Positions 1 to 8,820 of a stretch of DNA of 64,000 bases are shown here, piece by piece. This DNA is from Streptomyces violaceoruber. Lineage in GTDB: Bacteria > Actinomycetota > Actinomycetes > Streptomycetales > Streptomycetaceae. The stretch lies in the NCBI RefSeq assembly GCF_033406955.1, contig NZ_CP137734.1, positions 7,564,001 to 7,628,000 of the forward strand, given 5' to 3'. A program made the translations under genes and the position numbers. Each line of letters starts with the position of its first letter. Position 1 is the stretch's first letter. A model generated the notes under the pieces. It saw nothing but the letters and a program-made list of their open reading frames with translations, made no database searches and had not been told where the DNA came from.

Positions 1-339
1 GTAGAGGTATTCCTCTGCTCGAACACCGGCGTCCTGATGTTCGCCGTCCGGCGCGGTCCCCTTGGGTGGTTGTGGCGGCTGGTCCTGTGTAATGGCCGAG
101 GTCATCGTTCCCCCTGGGACGGTCGCTGCGGCAAGGTCGTGAGGTCTAACGACGCGGTTGCGATATCGAACACACGTCATTCGGTCGTGCTGGAAAGCCC
201 GTGATTCCCTGCGTCCGTGGAACCTGCAGGCGTCCTGTCCCTGGTCTGGCTTGGAGCGGCTGCGGGCAGGAAATGGCCGAAACGCCGACACCGCCACACC
301 ACGTGGGCAGTACGCCTCGGCAGAGAAGGTCACCCCCTC
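1..339. other. Leading stretch without a convincing gene
   Basis: Open frames cross this segment on both strands, but none shows a recognisable domain or a good start with a ribosome binding site. It lies downstream of the minus-strand run that ends at 340, so it may hold the 3' untranslated part of that transcript. No clear terminator hairpin was found. Confidence 0.4.
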
Positions 340-1452
340 CTAACCGGTATGGGAATCGGCCTGCAGCAGCTTTTCCAGCTCCCTCTCGGCGTGGCCGACC
401 GCGGCCGTCAGGGCCTCGTGGTCGTGGGCGGACAGAGCGCCGGCTCCCAGTCCGGCCGCGGCGATCACCGCGGTCAGCGCTCCGGTCGCCTGCTCGGCCA
501 GGGCTGACGCGGCGACGGGGTGGTGCAGAGTCTCTCGTGCGGCGTAGGCGTCGAGTCGGGCGACGCTGACGAGGGAGTCGAGTATCCGGGCATGATGGCG
601 GCCGGCGCGGTCCACTTCCAGGGCCGACAGGCCCGTTCGGGCCTGGAAGACGGCGGTCGGCGGATCGGGATGGGCAAGGAGCTGGACGGCTTCCTCCACT
701 GTGCGGTCGAGATCGTCTCCGGGGACGGGGGCCTCGGCGGGCCAGCAGTGCGCGTGCAGGAGGAGCGCGACGGCTTTTTCCCAGGGCTCGGTGGGCTGAG
801 TGGTGTCGATCAAGTCGCGGGCCTGCTGGTCCAGCCCCTGCTCCATCAGGGCCATGATCTTGATCTGGCGACCATCGAGGAGGCGGTTGCCGATGCCGCG
901 GTGCCGGGCCATGGCGTCGGCGGCCTCGGTCCACCGCCCGATCTGGGCGAGGGCGCGGGCCCCATCCACGAGCAGCGTGACGTACAGCTCCTGGCATACC
1001 GTGCGGTGGTCCTCGTCTGTGCCGGTCAGGGTCGAGAGGTCGACGGTGCGGCCGTCGATGTCGGTCTTGTTGCGGTGTCGGGCTGCGTCGTTGAGGCAGT
1101 GCAACAAGCTGTAGGCGAGTTCGCCGTGGCCGGCGCGGGTCTGCAGCCGGGCGAGGTTGACCAGTGGCATCAGTGACATGACGGCGACCCGTCCGCTGAG
1201 GCGTCCGGCGTTGGCGAAGACCTGGTGCTGGCGCCAGCACAGATCCTCGGCCAGGTCGAGCAGGCCGACGTCGGAGGCGATGAGAGCCGCGTAGTTGAGG
1301 ACCCCGCAGGCGCGGGCCACCAGGTCGTGGTGGCCCGCACCTGCGGGCGCGACGGTCAGCCCGGTGAGGTGGTTGATGCGCTCCTCCAGGGGGAGCGCGG
1401 GCGCCTTGGTGCGGCGGACCAGGGGGATGCGGCTGGCTATCGCGGGGATCAT
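340..1452 (-). CDS. Helical-repeat (TPR-like) protein, last gene of the FxLD lanthipeptide operon
   Basis: A 370-residue protein of unknown function. The sequence is Ala/Leu-rich and appears to be made of repeated helical hairpins, as in TPR proteins, for example the stretches around residues 50-75, 85-105 and 140-160. There is no signal peptide, membrane segment or catalytic motif. Its ATG lies 4 bp after the stop of the methyltransferase fusion gene, so it is almost certainly co-translated with the lanthipeptide enzymes. Similar helical-repeat proteins in Streptomyces clusters are often the C-terminal part of regulators, but no HTH is visible here. A scaffold or regulatory role is inference. 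Confidence 0.8.
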   Translation of the reverse strand: MIPAIASRIPLVRRTKAPALPLEERINHLTGLTVAPAGAGHHDLVARACGVLNYAALIASDVGLLDLAEDLCWRQHQVFANAGRLSGRVAVMSLMPLVNLARLQTRAGHGELAYSLLHCLNDAARHRNKTDIDGRTVDLSTLTGTDEDHRTVCQELYVTLLVDGARALAQIGRWTEAADAMARHRGIGNRLLDGRQIKIMALMEQGLDQQARDLIDTTQPTEPWEKAVALLLHAHCWPAEAPVPGDDLDRTVEEAVQLLAHPDPPTAVFQARTGLSALEVDRAGRHHARILDSLVSVARLDAYAARETLHHPVAASALAEQATGALTAVIAAAGLGAGALSAHDHEALTAAVGHAERELEKLLQADSHTG

Positions 1453-1456
1453 CGGC

Positions 1457-3502
1457 TCAGCCCTTGCGCGCCCAGTCGACGACCAGTCGGCTGTATGGCT
1501 TGTCGACGACGAAGCGCGGGTCGTTGGTCGTCAGCCGTTCGCGCGAGTCGGCGACGGCCATCCGGAAGCCCGGCTCGGGGGCGTCGTTGCCGCCGGTCGC
1601 GTCCCAGGCGCGGATCTCGCTCACCACGCGCTCGGCGAGGTCGGCGCCGCCCTCGCCGTGGCCGATCACGCCGACCTCCCAGTACCGGCCCTTGTCGTCC
1701 TCGCCTTCGCGGATGGTCAGGTACGCGAGCGACCCGGCGTCGAGGGCGGCCATGGAGCCCCACCCGAAGTGCGGGGTGAATCCGGGGCGCTGGCCCGGCA
1801 GGCGGGACAGTCCGTTGGGGAGCACGCAGGCCAGGTACAGGTACAGCCACTCCCAGGCGGAGCCCTGGCGGAACTTCACCCCGGTGTAAATCTTGGTCTG
1901 CTGCTGGTCCAGGACGGTGCGCAGGGCGTCGCGGTCGACGTCCTGCTCGCTGAACGTCTCCAGGCGCACGTTGCCCTCGCCGGCCATCGGCACCAGCGTG
2001 TACACGTCGTCGCAGACGCCCTTGCGCAGCGGGATGAAGGTGGCCATCTCGCAGGAGACGGTCTTCCACGTCTCTCCGTCGCGTTCGAAGGCGAAGGAGC
2101 GGGAGATGCTCCCGCGGATGCGCATCGGCAGGACCAGGCGCCCGCCGGGGGCGAGCTGGTCGAGGATCTTCACGGGGACGTCGCCCGCGCCGACGGTGAA
2201 GATGATCCGGTCGAAGGGAGCGTGCTCGGGCAGCCCGGCTGCGCCGTCGGCCATCACCGCGGTGGCGTTGTCGACGCCGGCCTCGGCGAGGTGGCGGCTC
2301 GCGCCGGCGACGAGGTCCTGGTCGACGTCGAGGGTCCACACCTGCCCGCCGGGGGAGACGATTTTGCCGAGCAGGGCTGCGTTGTAGCCGGTGGCGGCTC
2401 CGGCTTCCAGGACCTTGTGGCCGGGCTGGGCGCCGAGCTGTTCGAGCTGGGTGGCGACGATGGACGGCGCGGAGATGCAGGAGATCATCTCCCCGTGCTC
2501 GTCGTGCTTGATCGAGACCGCGTCCTCCTTATACGCGCTCTCCAGGTCGACGCCGGGCAGGAAGGCGTGCCGGTCGGTGGTGCGGAAGGCGTCGATGGCG
2601 GCCTTGCTGTGCAGGTGGCCGCTGTCGACGAGCCGCTGGGCGAGGGCTTCGCGCAGCTGGTGGGGGTCGGTGGCGGGTGTCACGGTGGTCTCCATTCGGG
2701 GGAGGCTAGGGTCCGCGGAGGCGGACTTGCGGGTAGACACGTCGGCTCCTTCTTGAGTGGAGAAGGCGACGTGACGGCCGAGCCACGCGGTGGCGGCCTG
2801 CGCGTCGGCAGGCACGCCCGCACGGTTGAACGCGAAAATCGCGTGATGGGCGAGGACGCCCCGGATTCCGCGTATCAGGCGGCCGTCGGCGGCGAGCCGG
2901 CGCAGCCGACGGCCGGCGTCCTCGAACGCGGCGACGCGCTCGACCCAGCCGGCTTCCGCGTCGGGGCGCAGAGCGGCATCCGCATTCATCAGCCGCCGCA
3001 TGGCGGAGACGGCCTGCTCCAGCGCGGGGCCTTGGGGCGGGGTGACGGGAGGCCGCAGGGCAGCCCATTGGGCGTAGACGTCTCCGGCTTCGAACGGGTC
3101 CAGCCCGGTCGCGCGGATCATGGCTGACAGCAGCAGCACGCTGCGCTCGCGGGCGCCGGGGACGCCGGTCTCGGCGAGCGCGGCCGGGCTGTCGGCGCAG
3201 AACACCTCGTGCGCGACCGCCATACCCTCCAGGCCGCCGAAGGCATATGTCTCCGGCTCGTAGATCCCGCCCGTCCACCCGGTGATGACGCGGTCGGCGA
3301 CGAGCTGGTCCAGCAGGCCGGTGGCGGGCTGTTCGGTGCGCAGGCGCACGCCGGCGTCCTTGCGCAGGAAGTGAAAGCGGCGTTTGGCCAGCGCGGACGC
3401 CAGGGCCCGAGCAGCGTCCACCCGCGGATCGGCGAAGGCCACGGATGCGTGCCACCAGGACGTGGCCGGGGGGATCGGCAGGTTCTCGTCGACGAAGGCC
3501 AT
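1457..3502 (-). CDS. fxlM: Fusion of a LanB-type elimination (thiopeptide-type bacteriocin) domain with a PCMT-like O-methyltransferase, FxLD system
   Basis: About 681 residues in two parts. Residues 1-250 match the small domain that normally forms the C-terminus of class I LanB dehydratases (thiopeptide-type bacteriocin biosynthesis domain): RRFHFLRKDAGVRLR near 45 and GIYEPETYAFGG near 80, followed by a helical region. That domain removes glutamate from glutamylated Ser/Thr to give dehydro residues. Residues 275-680 resemble protein-L-isoaspartate O-methyltransferase, with the SAM loop LEAGAATGYNAALLG near 365-380. PCMT enzymes of lanthipeptide clusters methylate an Asp of the modified core, which can lead to succinimide or isoaspartate. 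ATG 3502 is preceded by AAGGAG at good spacing; a TTG at 3511 is less likely. It sits 36 bp after lanC. Confidence 0.88.
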   Translation of the reverse strand: MAFVDENLPIPPATSWWHASVAFADPRVDAARALASALAKRRFHFLRKDAGVRLRTEQPATGLLDQLVADRVITGWTGGIYEPETYAFGGLEGMAVAHEVFCADSPAALAETGVPGARERSVLLLSAMIRATGLDPFEAGDVYAQWAALRPPVTPPQGPALEQAVSAMRRLMNADAALRPDAEAGWVERVAAFEDAGRRLRRLAADGRLIRGIRGVLAHHAIFAFNRAGVPADAQAATAWLGRHVAFSTQEGADVSTRKSASADPSLPRMETTVTPATDPHQLREALAQRLVDSGHLHSKAAIDAFRTTDRHAFLPGVDLESAYKEDAVSIKHDEHGEMISCISAPSIVATQLEQLGAQPGHKVLEAGAATGYNAALLGKIVSPGGQVWTLDVDQDLVAGASRHLAEAGVDNATAVMADGAAGLPEHAPFDRIIFTVGAGDVPVKILDQLAPGGRLVLPMRIRGSISRSFAFERDGETWKTVSCEMATFIPLRKGVCDDVYTLVPMAGEGNVRLETFSEQDVDRDALRTVLDQQQTKIYTGVKFRQGSAWEWLYLYLACVLPNGLSRLPGQRPGFTPHFGWGSMAALDAGSLAYLTIREGEDDKGRYWEVGVIGHGEGGADLAERVVSEIRAWDATGGNDAPEPGFRMAVADSRERLTTNDPRFVVDKPYSRLVVDWARKG

Positions 3503-3538
3503 GGGAGGCAACTCCTTGCACGTCGGCAGGTTCGGGGA

Positions 3539-4609
3539 TCAGGTGAGCAGGAGGGCGCGGCTCCAGCCGACGGCATCGGGGGCCTGCAGGGCGAGTTGGG
3601 CTCCGGCGCGACCTTCCATGAAGCCGAGCTTGGGCAGGCGCTCCCAACTGGTGGCCAGCCGTCGGTGCAGGTCCTGGATGATCGGGCTGAAGCGGTCAGG
3701 TGCGGGGCTGTCGGCGGCGACCGCGCGGGTGAGCGTCAGCAACCCAGCCCAGCCGTGGCAGAGCGTGGAGTCGGTGATGCGGGCGAGGTGCAGCGGGTCG
3801 GTCAGGGTGGTCTCGATGGTGTCCTCGGCCGCCCGGCGACGGGCGGGGTCGCCGAGGGCGAGCGCAGCGAGCTGTTGGGCGCGGGCGATGCCGGGCTGGC
3901 CGTAGCACCAGGACTGGCGGGTCGGCTCAGGCGCGGGCGGCTGGTCGGCGTCCAGGTGGGCTGCGGTGGACCAGTAGTGGGCGCCGTGCCGGTCGAGCCA
4001 GGTCGCGAAGGTGTCGACGGCTTCCTCCTGACCAGGGACGCTGATGCCGTCGCGCAGTGCGAGAGAGAGCAGGGCAAGGGGCCCGGCGATGCCGTGAGCC
4101 ATGCCGTTATTGCCGTGCCCGCCGGCCATCTCCTCCCCGACGGGGCCGATCGGCGACCACCACCCGGGCACTGGCCGGCCGTCACCATGGGCGGGCTGGG
4201 CGAGCGCGACGAGGCAGGTGAGCACGTCGGGCAGCCGGGGCGCGGGCGGTTGTCGGGAGAGCAGGAGGGCGGCGAGTCCGGTCAGGCCGCGGATGAGGTC
4301 CCATTCGGCGAGGTGGGGCAGCGCGCCGGCCGCCTGGCGGCGGTGGGCGGCGGCGAGCCGGGCGTCCACGACGCGGTCGACGGCCGCGCGGACGTTGTCG
4401 TCGGCTCCGTGGGCGCGGGCCAGGACGAACTCCAGGGCGGGTGCGCCGTGGAAGAGGCTGGCGTTGCTGCCGGTGCTGACCCCGCGTGCGGTGGCCTGGG
4501 TGAGGTGGCGGCGTGCGGTGGACAGGTCGCGGCGCTCGATGTCGAGCAGGGCCATCCCCAGGGCGCCCTCGGAGAGGTCCTGCGTGCGAGGCACGGTCGT
4601 CGTGGTCAT
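3539..4609 (-). CDS. Lanthionine synthetase C-like cyclase (LanC)
   Basis: A 356-residue cyclase predicted to add Cys thiols to dehydroalanine/dehydrobutyrine in the FxLD precursor, forming thioether rings. Zinc ligands are visible: C235 in WCYGQPG and C284-H285 in TLCHGWAGL; HGIAG at 172-176 is another LanC family motif. The length is slightly below the usual 400 residues. The start is ATG 4609, whose first bases overlap the TGA of the dehydratase gene (ATGA), so the two are translationally coupled. The frame is open further upstream, but that part is antisense or out-of-frame to lanB and is not coding. Confidence 0.93.
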   Translation of the reverse strand: MTTTTVPRTQDLSEGALGMALLDIERRDLSTARRHLTQATARGVSTGSNASLFHGAPALEFVLARAHGADDNVRAAVDRVVDARLAAAHRRQAAGALPHLAEWDLIRGLTGLAALLLSRQPPAPRLPDVLTCLVALAQPAHGDGRPVPGWWSPIGPVGEEMAGGHGNNGMAHGIAGPLALLSLALRDGISVPGQEEAVDTFATWLDRHGAHYWSTAAHLDADQPPAPEPTRQSWCYGQPGIARAQQLAALALGDPARRRAAEDTIETTLTDPLHLARITDSTLCHGWAGLLTLTRAVAADSPAPDRFSPIIQDLHRRLATSWERLPKLGFMEGRAGAQLALQAPDAVGWSRALLLT

Positions 4610-6660
4610 GAGCGCCTGGCCAGGGGGACGACGATGCTGTGGGCCCGGCCGCCGATCCACCCGTCGGCGTCCGGCGGGGGCGCGTCGTACAGGGTGGCGA
4701 TGCCGAAGGGGCTGGCGTCCAGGTGCGCGCGCAGAAGGTCCAGGTCGATGTCGCGGGCGAGGTCGAGGGGCAACTGCTGGTCGTCCTCGGCGAGCAGGAC
4801 CCGCTCCGGCACCCGGAACCGGGCACGCCAGGCGTGGAGTTGGTCCGCCCACTGCTGGAGGGGCGCGGTGCGGTCGGGCAGCGTGCGGCTGCGGATCTTC
4901 CAGCGGGCGGTGGTGAGGATGGTGCGCCGGTAGGTGAGCGCGGGGGTGAAAGGCAGGGTCCAGGCGGCACCCCAGTCGAACCAGGTCACCTGCGGGGAGG
5001 CGGCCCGGCTGAATTCGCCGAGGAAGCGGGCCATCGGCGGGGTGTAGTTGTTCCACAGGAAGTTGATGGCGGTGGGGGCCAGCAACTCCAGCGTCTTGCC
5101 CGTCGCGGATTCCACCAGCTGGGGGCGGCCGTCGGCGACGGTGACCGCAAGGTCGCGGGGGAAGAGGACGTGCGGGGCGGGGCGGCGAAATTCGCCGATG
5201 CTCACGATCCGGAGCAGGGCCTGGGGCGCGCGGGTGAGCAGATCGGCCGCCACCCGCCCGGCATGGAAGGAGAGCTGCACGAGTTCCGCCTCCGGATCGA
5301 CGGTCGGCAGGGACGCGTACGCCGTCTCGGTGCCGGGGAACAGGTGCCAGAACCGGCCGGTCATCGATCCGGCCGAGCGGGAGACGGTCAGAACGCGCAA
5401 CCGGAAGTCACCCCGGTCCAGGGCAGGGCCGGAGGCGGCGTGGACCTGTGCGGCCAGTTCGAGGTGGGGCGCCGCGTCCCGAGGCTTGCCGCCGGCCGCT
5501 GCCTCCAGTTCCTCGATCAGCGCCCCGGTCACCGCGACGGTGCGGCTGCCTTCGGCGGCGGCGGTGCCGGCCAGCTCCAGCAGCAGGCGGTCGCGCCGGG
5601 ACATCGGCCTGGGTGGTTCACTCGCCGTGACGAACCCGACCGGGAAGCCCACGCCCCGGTCGGGGTCCGTGGCCACCTCCACCGGCACCGCGGTGTTCTC
5701 GCCGTAGCGCTCGGAGAACTGCTCGATCCACCGCCGCCAGGTCGGTGTCCCGTTCGGATGGGTGACCAGGCGGGCCAGGACGGTCGCTGCGGTCTCCGCC
5801 TCGGTCAGCACCTGCTCGGACAGCCGCACGTCGACGTCCAGCCGCAGGTCGCACGCGGCCCGCAGGCCGGCTGCCTGAGCGCGCGCCGCAGGCGGTAAGA
5901 CGTCGGTGGGATCGGCGACGGTGGCGGGCGCGCGCAGCGAGGAGCGCAGCAGCCGCACCCGCAGCAGTTCACCGAGCAGCCGATCACGCGCGGTGCCGTC
6001 CACGGCGGGAAACTCCGCGGCCAGCTTCTCTGACAACTGGCGATACGCGATGGGCGATCGGGCCAGGTCGAGCACGAGACGCAGTGCGGGGCTCAGGGAG
6101 AGACGGAAGGCGGCGTCTCCCTCCGAGGGGACGTGGATGTGCCGGTCGCGCCGCTGGATCAGGGTGTTGACACAGACCTCTGTGTCGGCCATGCGTCCGG
6201 CGTCGCTCTCCCAGGTGCTGAGCATCTCGTCGAGTAAGGCCGGCTCGGGACGGGTCACGGCCTGGTGCTCGTCGCCGATGCGGACGGCCGTGGCCTGGTC
6301 GAAGGCGAGCGGGGCGACGCCGGCGAACAGGCCGTAAGGCGTGGAGCGGTGGGCGTAGCGGATCGCGTAGCGGGCGGTGGCCAGCGCCGCCCGGCGCATC
6401 CGGCGCACCTTCGGTGTACGGCCGTCGATGATGGCTTGCACCTGCTGGGCGAGGATAGGGCTTGCCTGCGACACGGTCTGGCGGAAGTCGGCATCGGACC
6501 ACACCGTGCTCAGCCACTCGCGCCACTCCTCCGCAGGCGCCGTAGATGTAGGCCAGGGCGGCATGGCGGGCTCGGACGTGTGGGCCGCGGCGCGCAGCAT
6601 GGTCTGCCCCGTGGCCTCGTACAGGCTGGGCCGGTGCCGTGTCATCAGGGCTGTCCTCAT
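4606..6660 (-). CDS. Lantibiotic dehydratase, glutamylation domain only (split LanB)
   Basis: About 684 residues (679 if ATG 6645, which has GAGGA at good spacing, is used). The N-terminal third carries the LanB signature YAIRYAHRSTPYGLFAG near residues 97-113. The family uses glutamyl-tRNA to glutamylate Ser/Thr of the precursor. Full LanB proteins are around 1000 residues and end with an elimination domain; this one stops near residue 684, and the missing domain is found at the N-terminus of the methyltransferase fusion two genes downstream. The gene is thus a split LanB. It follows the precursor gene, with a perfect hairpin between, and overlaps lanC by 4 bp. Confidence 0.92.
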   Translation of the reverse strand: MRTALMTRHRPSLYEATGQTMLRAAAHTSEPAMPPWPTSTAPAEEWREWLSTVWSDADFRQTVSQASPILAQQVQAIIDGRTPKVRRMRRAALATARYAIRYAHRSTPYGLFAGVAPLAFDQATAVRIGDEHQAVTRPEPALLDEMLSTWESDAGRMADTEVCVNTLIQRRDRHIHVPSEGDAAFRLSLSPALRLVLDLARSPIAYRQLSEKLAAEFPAVDGTARDRLLGELLRVRLLRSSLRAPATVADPTDVLPPAARAQAAGLRAACDLRLDVDVRLSEQVLTEAETAATVLARLVTHPNGTPTWRRWIEQFSERYGENTAVPVEVATDPDRGVGFPVGFVTASEPPRPMSRRDRLLLELAGTAAAEGSRTVAVTGALIEELEAAAGGKPRDAAPHLELAAQVHAASGPALDRGDFRLRVLTVSRSAGSMTGRFWHLFPGTETAYASLPTVDPEAELVQLSFHAGRVAADLLTRAPQALLRIVSIGEFRRPAPHVLFPRDLAVTVADGRPQLVESATGKTLELLAPTAINFLWNNYTPPMARFLGEFSRAASPQVTWFDWGAAWTLPFTPALTYRRTILTTARWKIRSRTLPDRTAPLQQWADQLHAWRARFRVPERVLLAEDDQQLPLDLARDIDLDLLRAHLDASPFGIATLYDAPPPDADGWIGGRAHSIVVPLARRS

Positions 6661-6689
6661 CTTCCGGTGTGGCGGGCGGGTTGGGCGTG

Positions 6690-6723
6690 GCGGGCCGGAC
6701 GGGGAGAGCCCCGTCCGGCCCGC
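6690..6723 (-). terminator. Perfect 15-bp stem-loop between precursor and dehydratase genes
   Basis: Arms 6690-6704 and 6709-6723 are exact inverted repeats with a 4-nt loop, almost all G/C. It lies 19 bp after the precursor stop and 29 bp before the lanB start. In RiPP operons such hairpins often act as partial terminators or RNA-stabilising elements, so that more precursor than enzyme is made. No T-run follows, so read-through is expected. Confidence 0.85.
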
Positions 6724-6742
6724 GTTGCCGGGGTGATCCGGC

Positions 6743-6928
6743 TTACGAGGTGGTGCAGGCGCTGGGGCAGGAGCTGCCGCAGGTGTCGCCCGTGCTGCAC
6801 ATCAGGACCGTCTCGGTCGCCGGCGTGCCCTCGATGAAGGTGATGTCGAGCTTGAACGGGTCGTCGTCGGCCTTCACGAGGTCCGTTTTCGCCGGACCGG
6901 TCGGCCTTTCGGCCTGGATGGCGGTCAT
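6743..6928 (-). CDS. fxlA: FxLD-family lanthipeptide precursor
   Basis: A 61-residue precursor. The leader carries the family motif F25-K-L-D28 in a typical acidic context. The likely core begins after the GTPATET segment and holds four Cys (44, 50, 54, 58), with Ser/Thr at 45, 46, 49, 52, 53, 56 and 59-61 to be dehydrated, and one Asp (48), the only candidate in this region for the PCMT-like enzyme. ATG 6928 has AGGAGG 5 bp upstream. It is followed by the split LanB, LanC and methyltransferase fusion genes, which fits the FxLD class I family. Ring pattern, cleavage site and activity cannot be read from sequence. Confidence 0.92.
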   Translation of the reverse strand: MTAIQAERPTGPAKTDLVKADDDPFKLDITFIEGTPATETVLMCSTGDTCGSSCPSACTTS

Positions 6929-7055
6929 GCATGCCTCCTAGGAGTGAGTGGTGCGGGATGCCGAGGTCCGGTCGGACCCCGGGGTCTGCTACCAGACGGC
7001 GACCAGCGGCGAAGCCGCCTGAGCGGTCGCTCGCCTGGGAGTCGGTGTGGTGCCG

Positions 7056-7523
7056 TCAGGTCGCAGCGGCCTGTGCCCGCGGGTGCTGCTTGGCGGCCTG
7101 GTCCAGCACCCGGGTGAAGTGCTCGCCCTGCTCATCGCCCTCGGCCTCCTCGGCGCGGAGGCCGCCGAACCGCTGCCAATAGCGTCGGCAGACGTCGTTC
7201 TCCATCAGCTTCGCGGCGTGCCACGGAAGGTGTCCGGTGCGGACGAAGCCGAGGCGGTCGCGGACGCTGAGAATGCAGATGAGCCGGTTGGCGGCGAGCA
7301 GCTGCATGTATTCCTCGACGTCCATGTCCTCGGGAGCCCAGAGCTTGGCGAGGTCGGGGTTGGTGGACATCTGGGCCAGCCAGTCGAGCTGGTTGCGGGT
7401 GAGGAACGCCTCGTTGCGCTCGGCCTGGTGCCGCGCGTTCTGCCTGAGCCGGGTGGCTCCGACCACGGCGGTGGTGAGGGACACGGCAGCACCGGCAGCG
7501 AGGACGGCGGTGGTGAGCTTCAT
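7056..7523 (-). CDS. DUF6082-family membrane-anchored protein
   Basis: 155 residues. The first 22 residues form one hydrophobic segment (LTTAVLAAGAAVSLTTAVVG), so the protein is probably membrane-anchored with its helical body in the cytoplasm or outside. The rest resembles DUF6082, a Streptomyces family frequent near natural-product clusters: RNQLDWLAQM near 43, MQLLAANRLI near 73 and WQRFGG near 117. Function is unknown. It starts at ATG 7523 behind GAAAGG and ends 127 bp before the precursor gene. Position suggests a link with the lanthipeptide, perhaps immunity or regulation, but this is inference. Confidence 0.85.
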   Translation of the reverse strand: MKLTTAVLAAGAAVSLTTAVVGATRLRQNARHQAERNEAFLTRNQLDWLAQMSTNPDLAKLWAPEDMDVEEYMQLLAANRLICILSVRDRLGFVRTGHLPWHAAKLMENDVCRRYWQRFGGLRAEEAEGDEQGEHFTRVLDQAAKQHPRAQAAAT

Positions 7524-7597
7524 CGGTCAACGGACCTTTCGCAGATCGGAGATGCGGCCAGTGGGCCGACTGAGGGAAAACTTGGAGCTCCGCCTGT

Positions 7598-8173
7598 TCA
7601 CGCGGCCCCCGCGAGGACGACGGCCGGGGCTTCGTCGGCGGAGCTGTCCGGCGCGTAGCGGCGCCGCACCGCCTTGAGCGCGACGGCTAGCGGCGGCAGA
7701 CCCACAGTGGCCCTGCGTGCGTCGACGGACGCAGGCGCGCGCAGCGGGCACAGCTCGATCCCATTGGCGGTCAGCAGGAGCTGGGTGCCGTACTCCTGGG
7801 CGCACCCGCCGGTAATGAGGGCGCGGTCGTGAAGGTGCGCCCAGTGCTCGACGAGCGCGTCGCCGGCCTGGACCGCACGCCCGAGCAGGATGGTGGCGGC
7901 GCGCTGGAGGGTGAGATCGTGGTCGCTGTGCAGGGCGATGCTCCAGGCGGCGCGGGCAGCAGCAGGGCCGACGAGGCGGTGGCCGGGCCACTCGTATTCG
8001 CCCAGGACGCGGCGCAGGAACTTGGTGTTGGCGTGGTCGGTGTGCCGGCCCTGCCCGAGTTGGACTGCGTCGAGCTCGTCGCGCACGCGCTTGGCTCGGC
8101 GCACGGCCGATTCCGTTGCGCGGGCGATCAGCTCGCGGGCAAGGTCGGGTCGCTGCGGTTCGTCGGTTGTCAC
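7598..8173 (-). CDS. DUF6624-like protein
   Basis: About 191 residues from GTG 8173, whose first bases overlap the TGA of the upstream gene (GTGA). Visible motifs are EYEWPGHRLVG near 50, AWSIALHSDHD near 70, CAQEYGTQLL near 120 and the ending ARRATVGLPPLAVALK, a pattern seen in DUF6624 proteins. That family has no assigned activity. No membrane segment is seen. It is in the middle of the minus-strand run between a GNAT-like gene and DUF6082. An upstream extension of the frame is out of phase with the GNAT gene and is not coding. Confidence 0.75.
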   Translation of the reverse strand: MTTDEPQRPDLARELIARATESAVRRAKRVRDELDAVQLGQGRHTDHANTKFLRRVLGEYEWPGHRLVGPAAARAAWSIALHSDHDLTLQRAATILLGRAVQAGDALVEHWAHLHDRALITGGCAQEYGTQLLLTANGIELCPLRAPASVDARRATVGLPPLAVALKAVRRRYAPDSSADEAPAVVLAGAA

Positions 8174-8820
8174 GCGCTGCTCCGATCGTCCGCGGCCAGA
8201 TGAGGTGCATGGGTCTGGCAGCTGATCAATGTGCTGAGCCTGGGGCGGTGCTCGGCGGCCAGTTCGAGGCGGGCGACGCGGTCCCCCTCCCGTCCCGGGC
8301 CGGAACCCCGCACGTCCCAGCCCATGTCCGTGAGCCGGCGCAGCAGGGCGGCGATGGGCTCGGCTTGGAGGGCGTGACGGGCCAGGATTTCGGCCCGTAC
8401 GAGTGGGAGGCTCTGCCGGGCGGCGAGGTCGGAGGCCCACAGGGTGATCAGTCGGGTGATGTCGTCGGGCTGGTCGGGCAGGGTGTGGACGTGGCCTAGG
8501 CGGAGGCAGGGGCCTTCGCCCCAGCTGAGGCCGGGGTCGCGCGCGGGGACCATGCAGGCGAGCAGCTTTCCGTCCTCAAACAGACCGGCCGACCTCGTCT
8601 GCCGGTCGCGGAACAGGGCCGGAACGTCGACTTGAGCGGGCACGGGAAGACCGCGAAGGGTGAGCCAGCGCTGCCGGTCCTGCACGAGAGCAGCGGCTTC
8701 CGCGCGCTCAGCGTCCGTACGTAACGTGCGCACCGCGTATACGGCGCCCGGGTACTGTGACGCGACCGAGGTAGCAGCCGGAGGCTCTTCGTTGGCCAGG
8801 GGAGTGGGGGGCCTTCTCAC
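8170..8820 (-). CDS. GNAT-like acyltransferase, divergent
   Basis: 216 residues from GTG 8820, which overlaps the TGA of the HTH gene. The layout (AERAEAAALVQDRQRWL near 38, GLFEDGKLLACMVP near 79, RLGHVHTLP near 105, RAEILARHALQAEPIAALLRRLTDMGWDV near 140-170) resembles a GNAT fold ending in the beta-bulge strand. The acetyl-CoA loop is not canonical, so the assignment is to the superfamily only. The preceding CGGAGC is a usable ribosome site. It may modify a cluster product or a protein; substrate unknown. Confidence 0.62.
   Translation of the reverse strand: MRRPPTPLANEEPPAATSVASQYPGAVYAVRTLRTDAERAEAAALVQDRQRWLTLRGLPVPAQVDVPALFRDRQTRSAGLFEDGKLLACMVPARDPGLSWGEGPCLRLGHVHTLPDQPDDITRLITLWASDLAARQSLPLVRAEILARHALQAEPIAALLRRLTDMGWDVRGSGPGREGDRVARLELAAEHRPRLSTLISCQTHAPHLAADDRSSA

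Noticed and set aside
1295..4933. Long plus-strand frames across the lanthipeptide genes
   Set aside because: They are antisense shadows; the minus strand has LanC, LanB and methyltransferase motifs with proper starts and overlaps.
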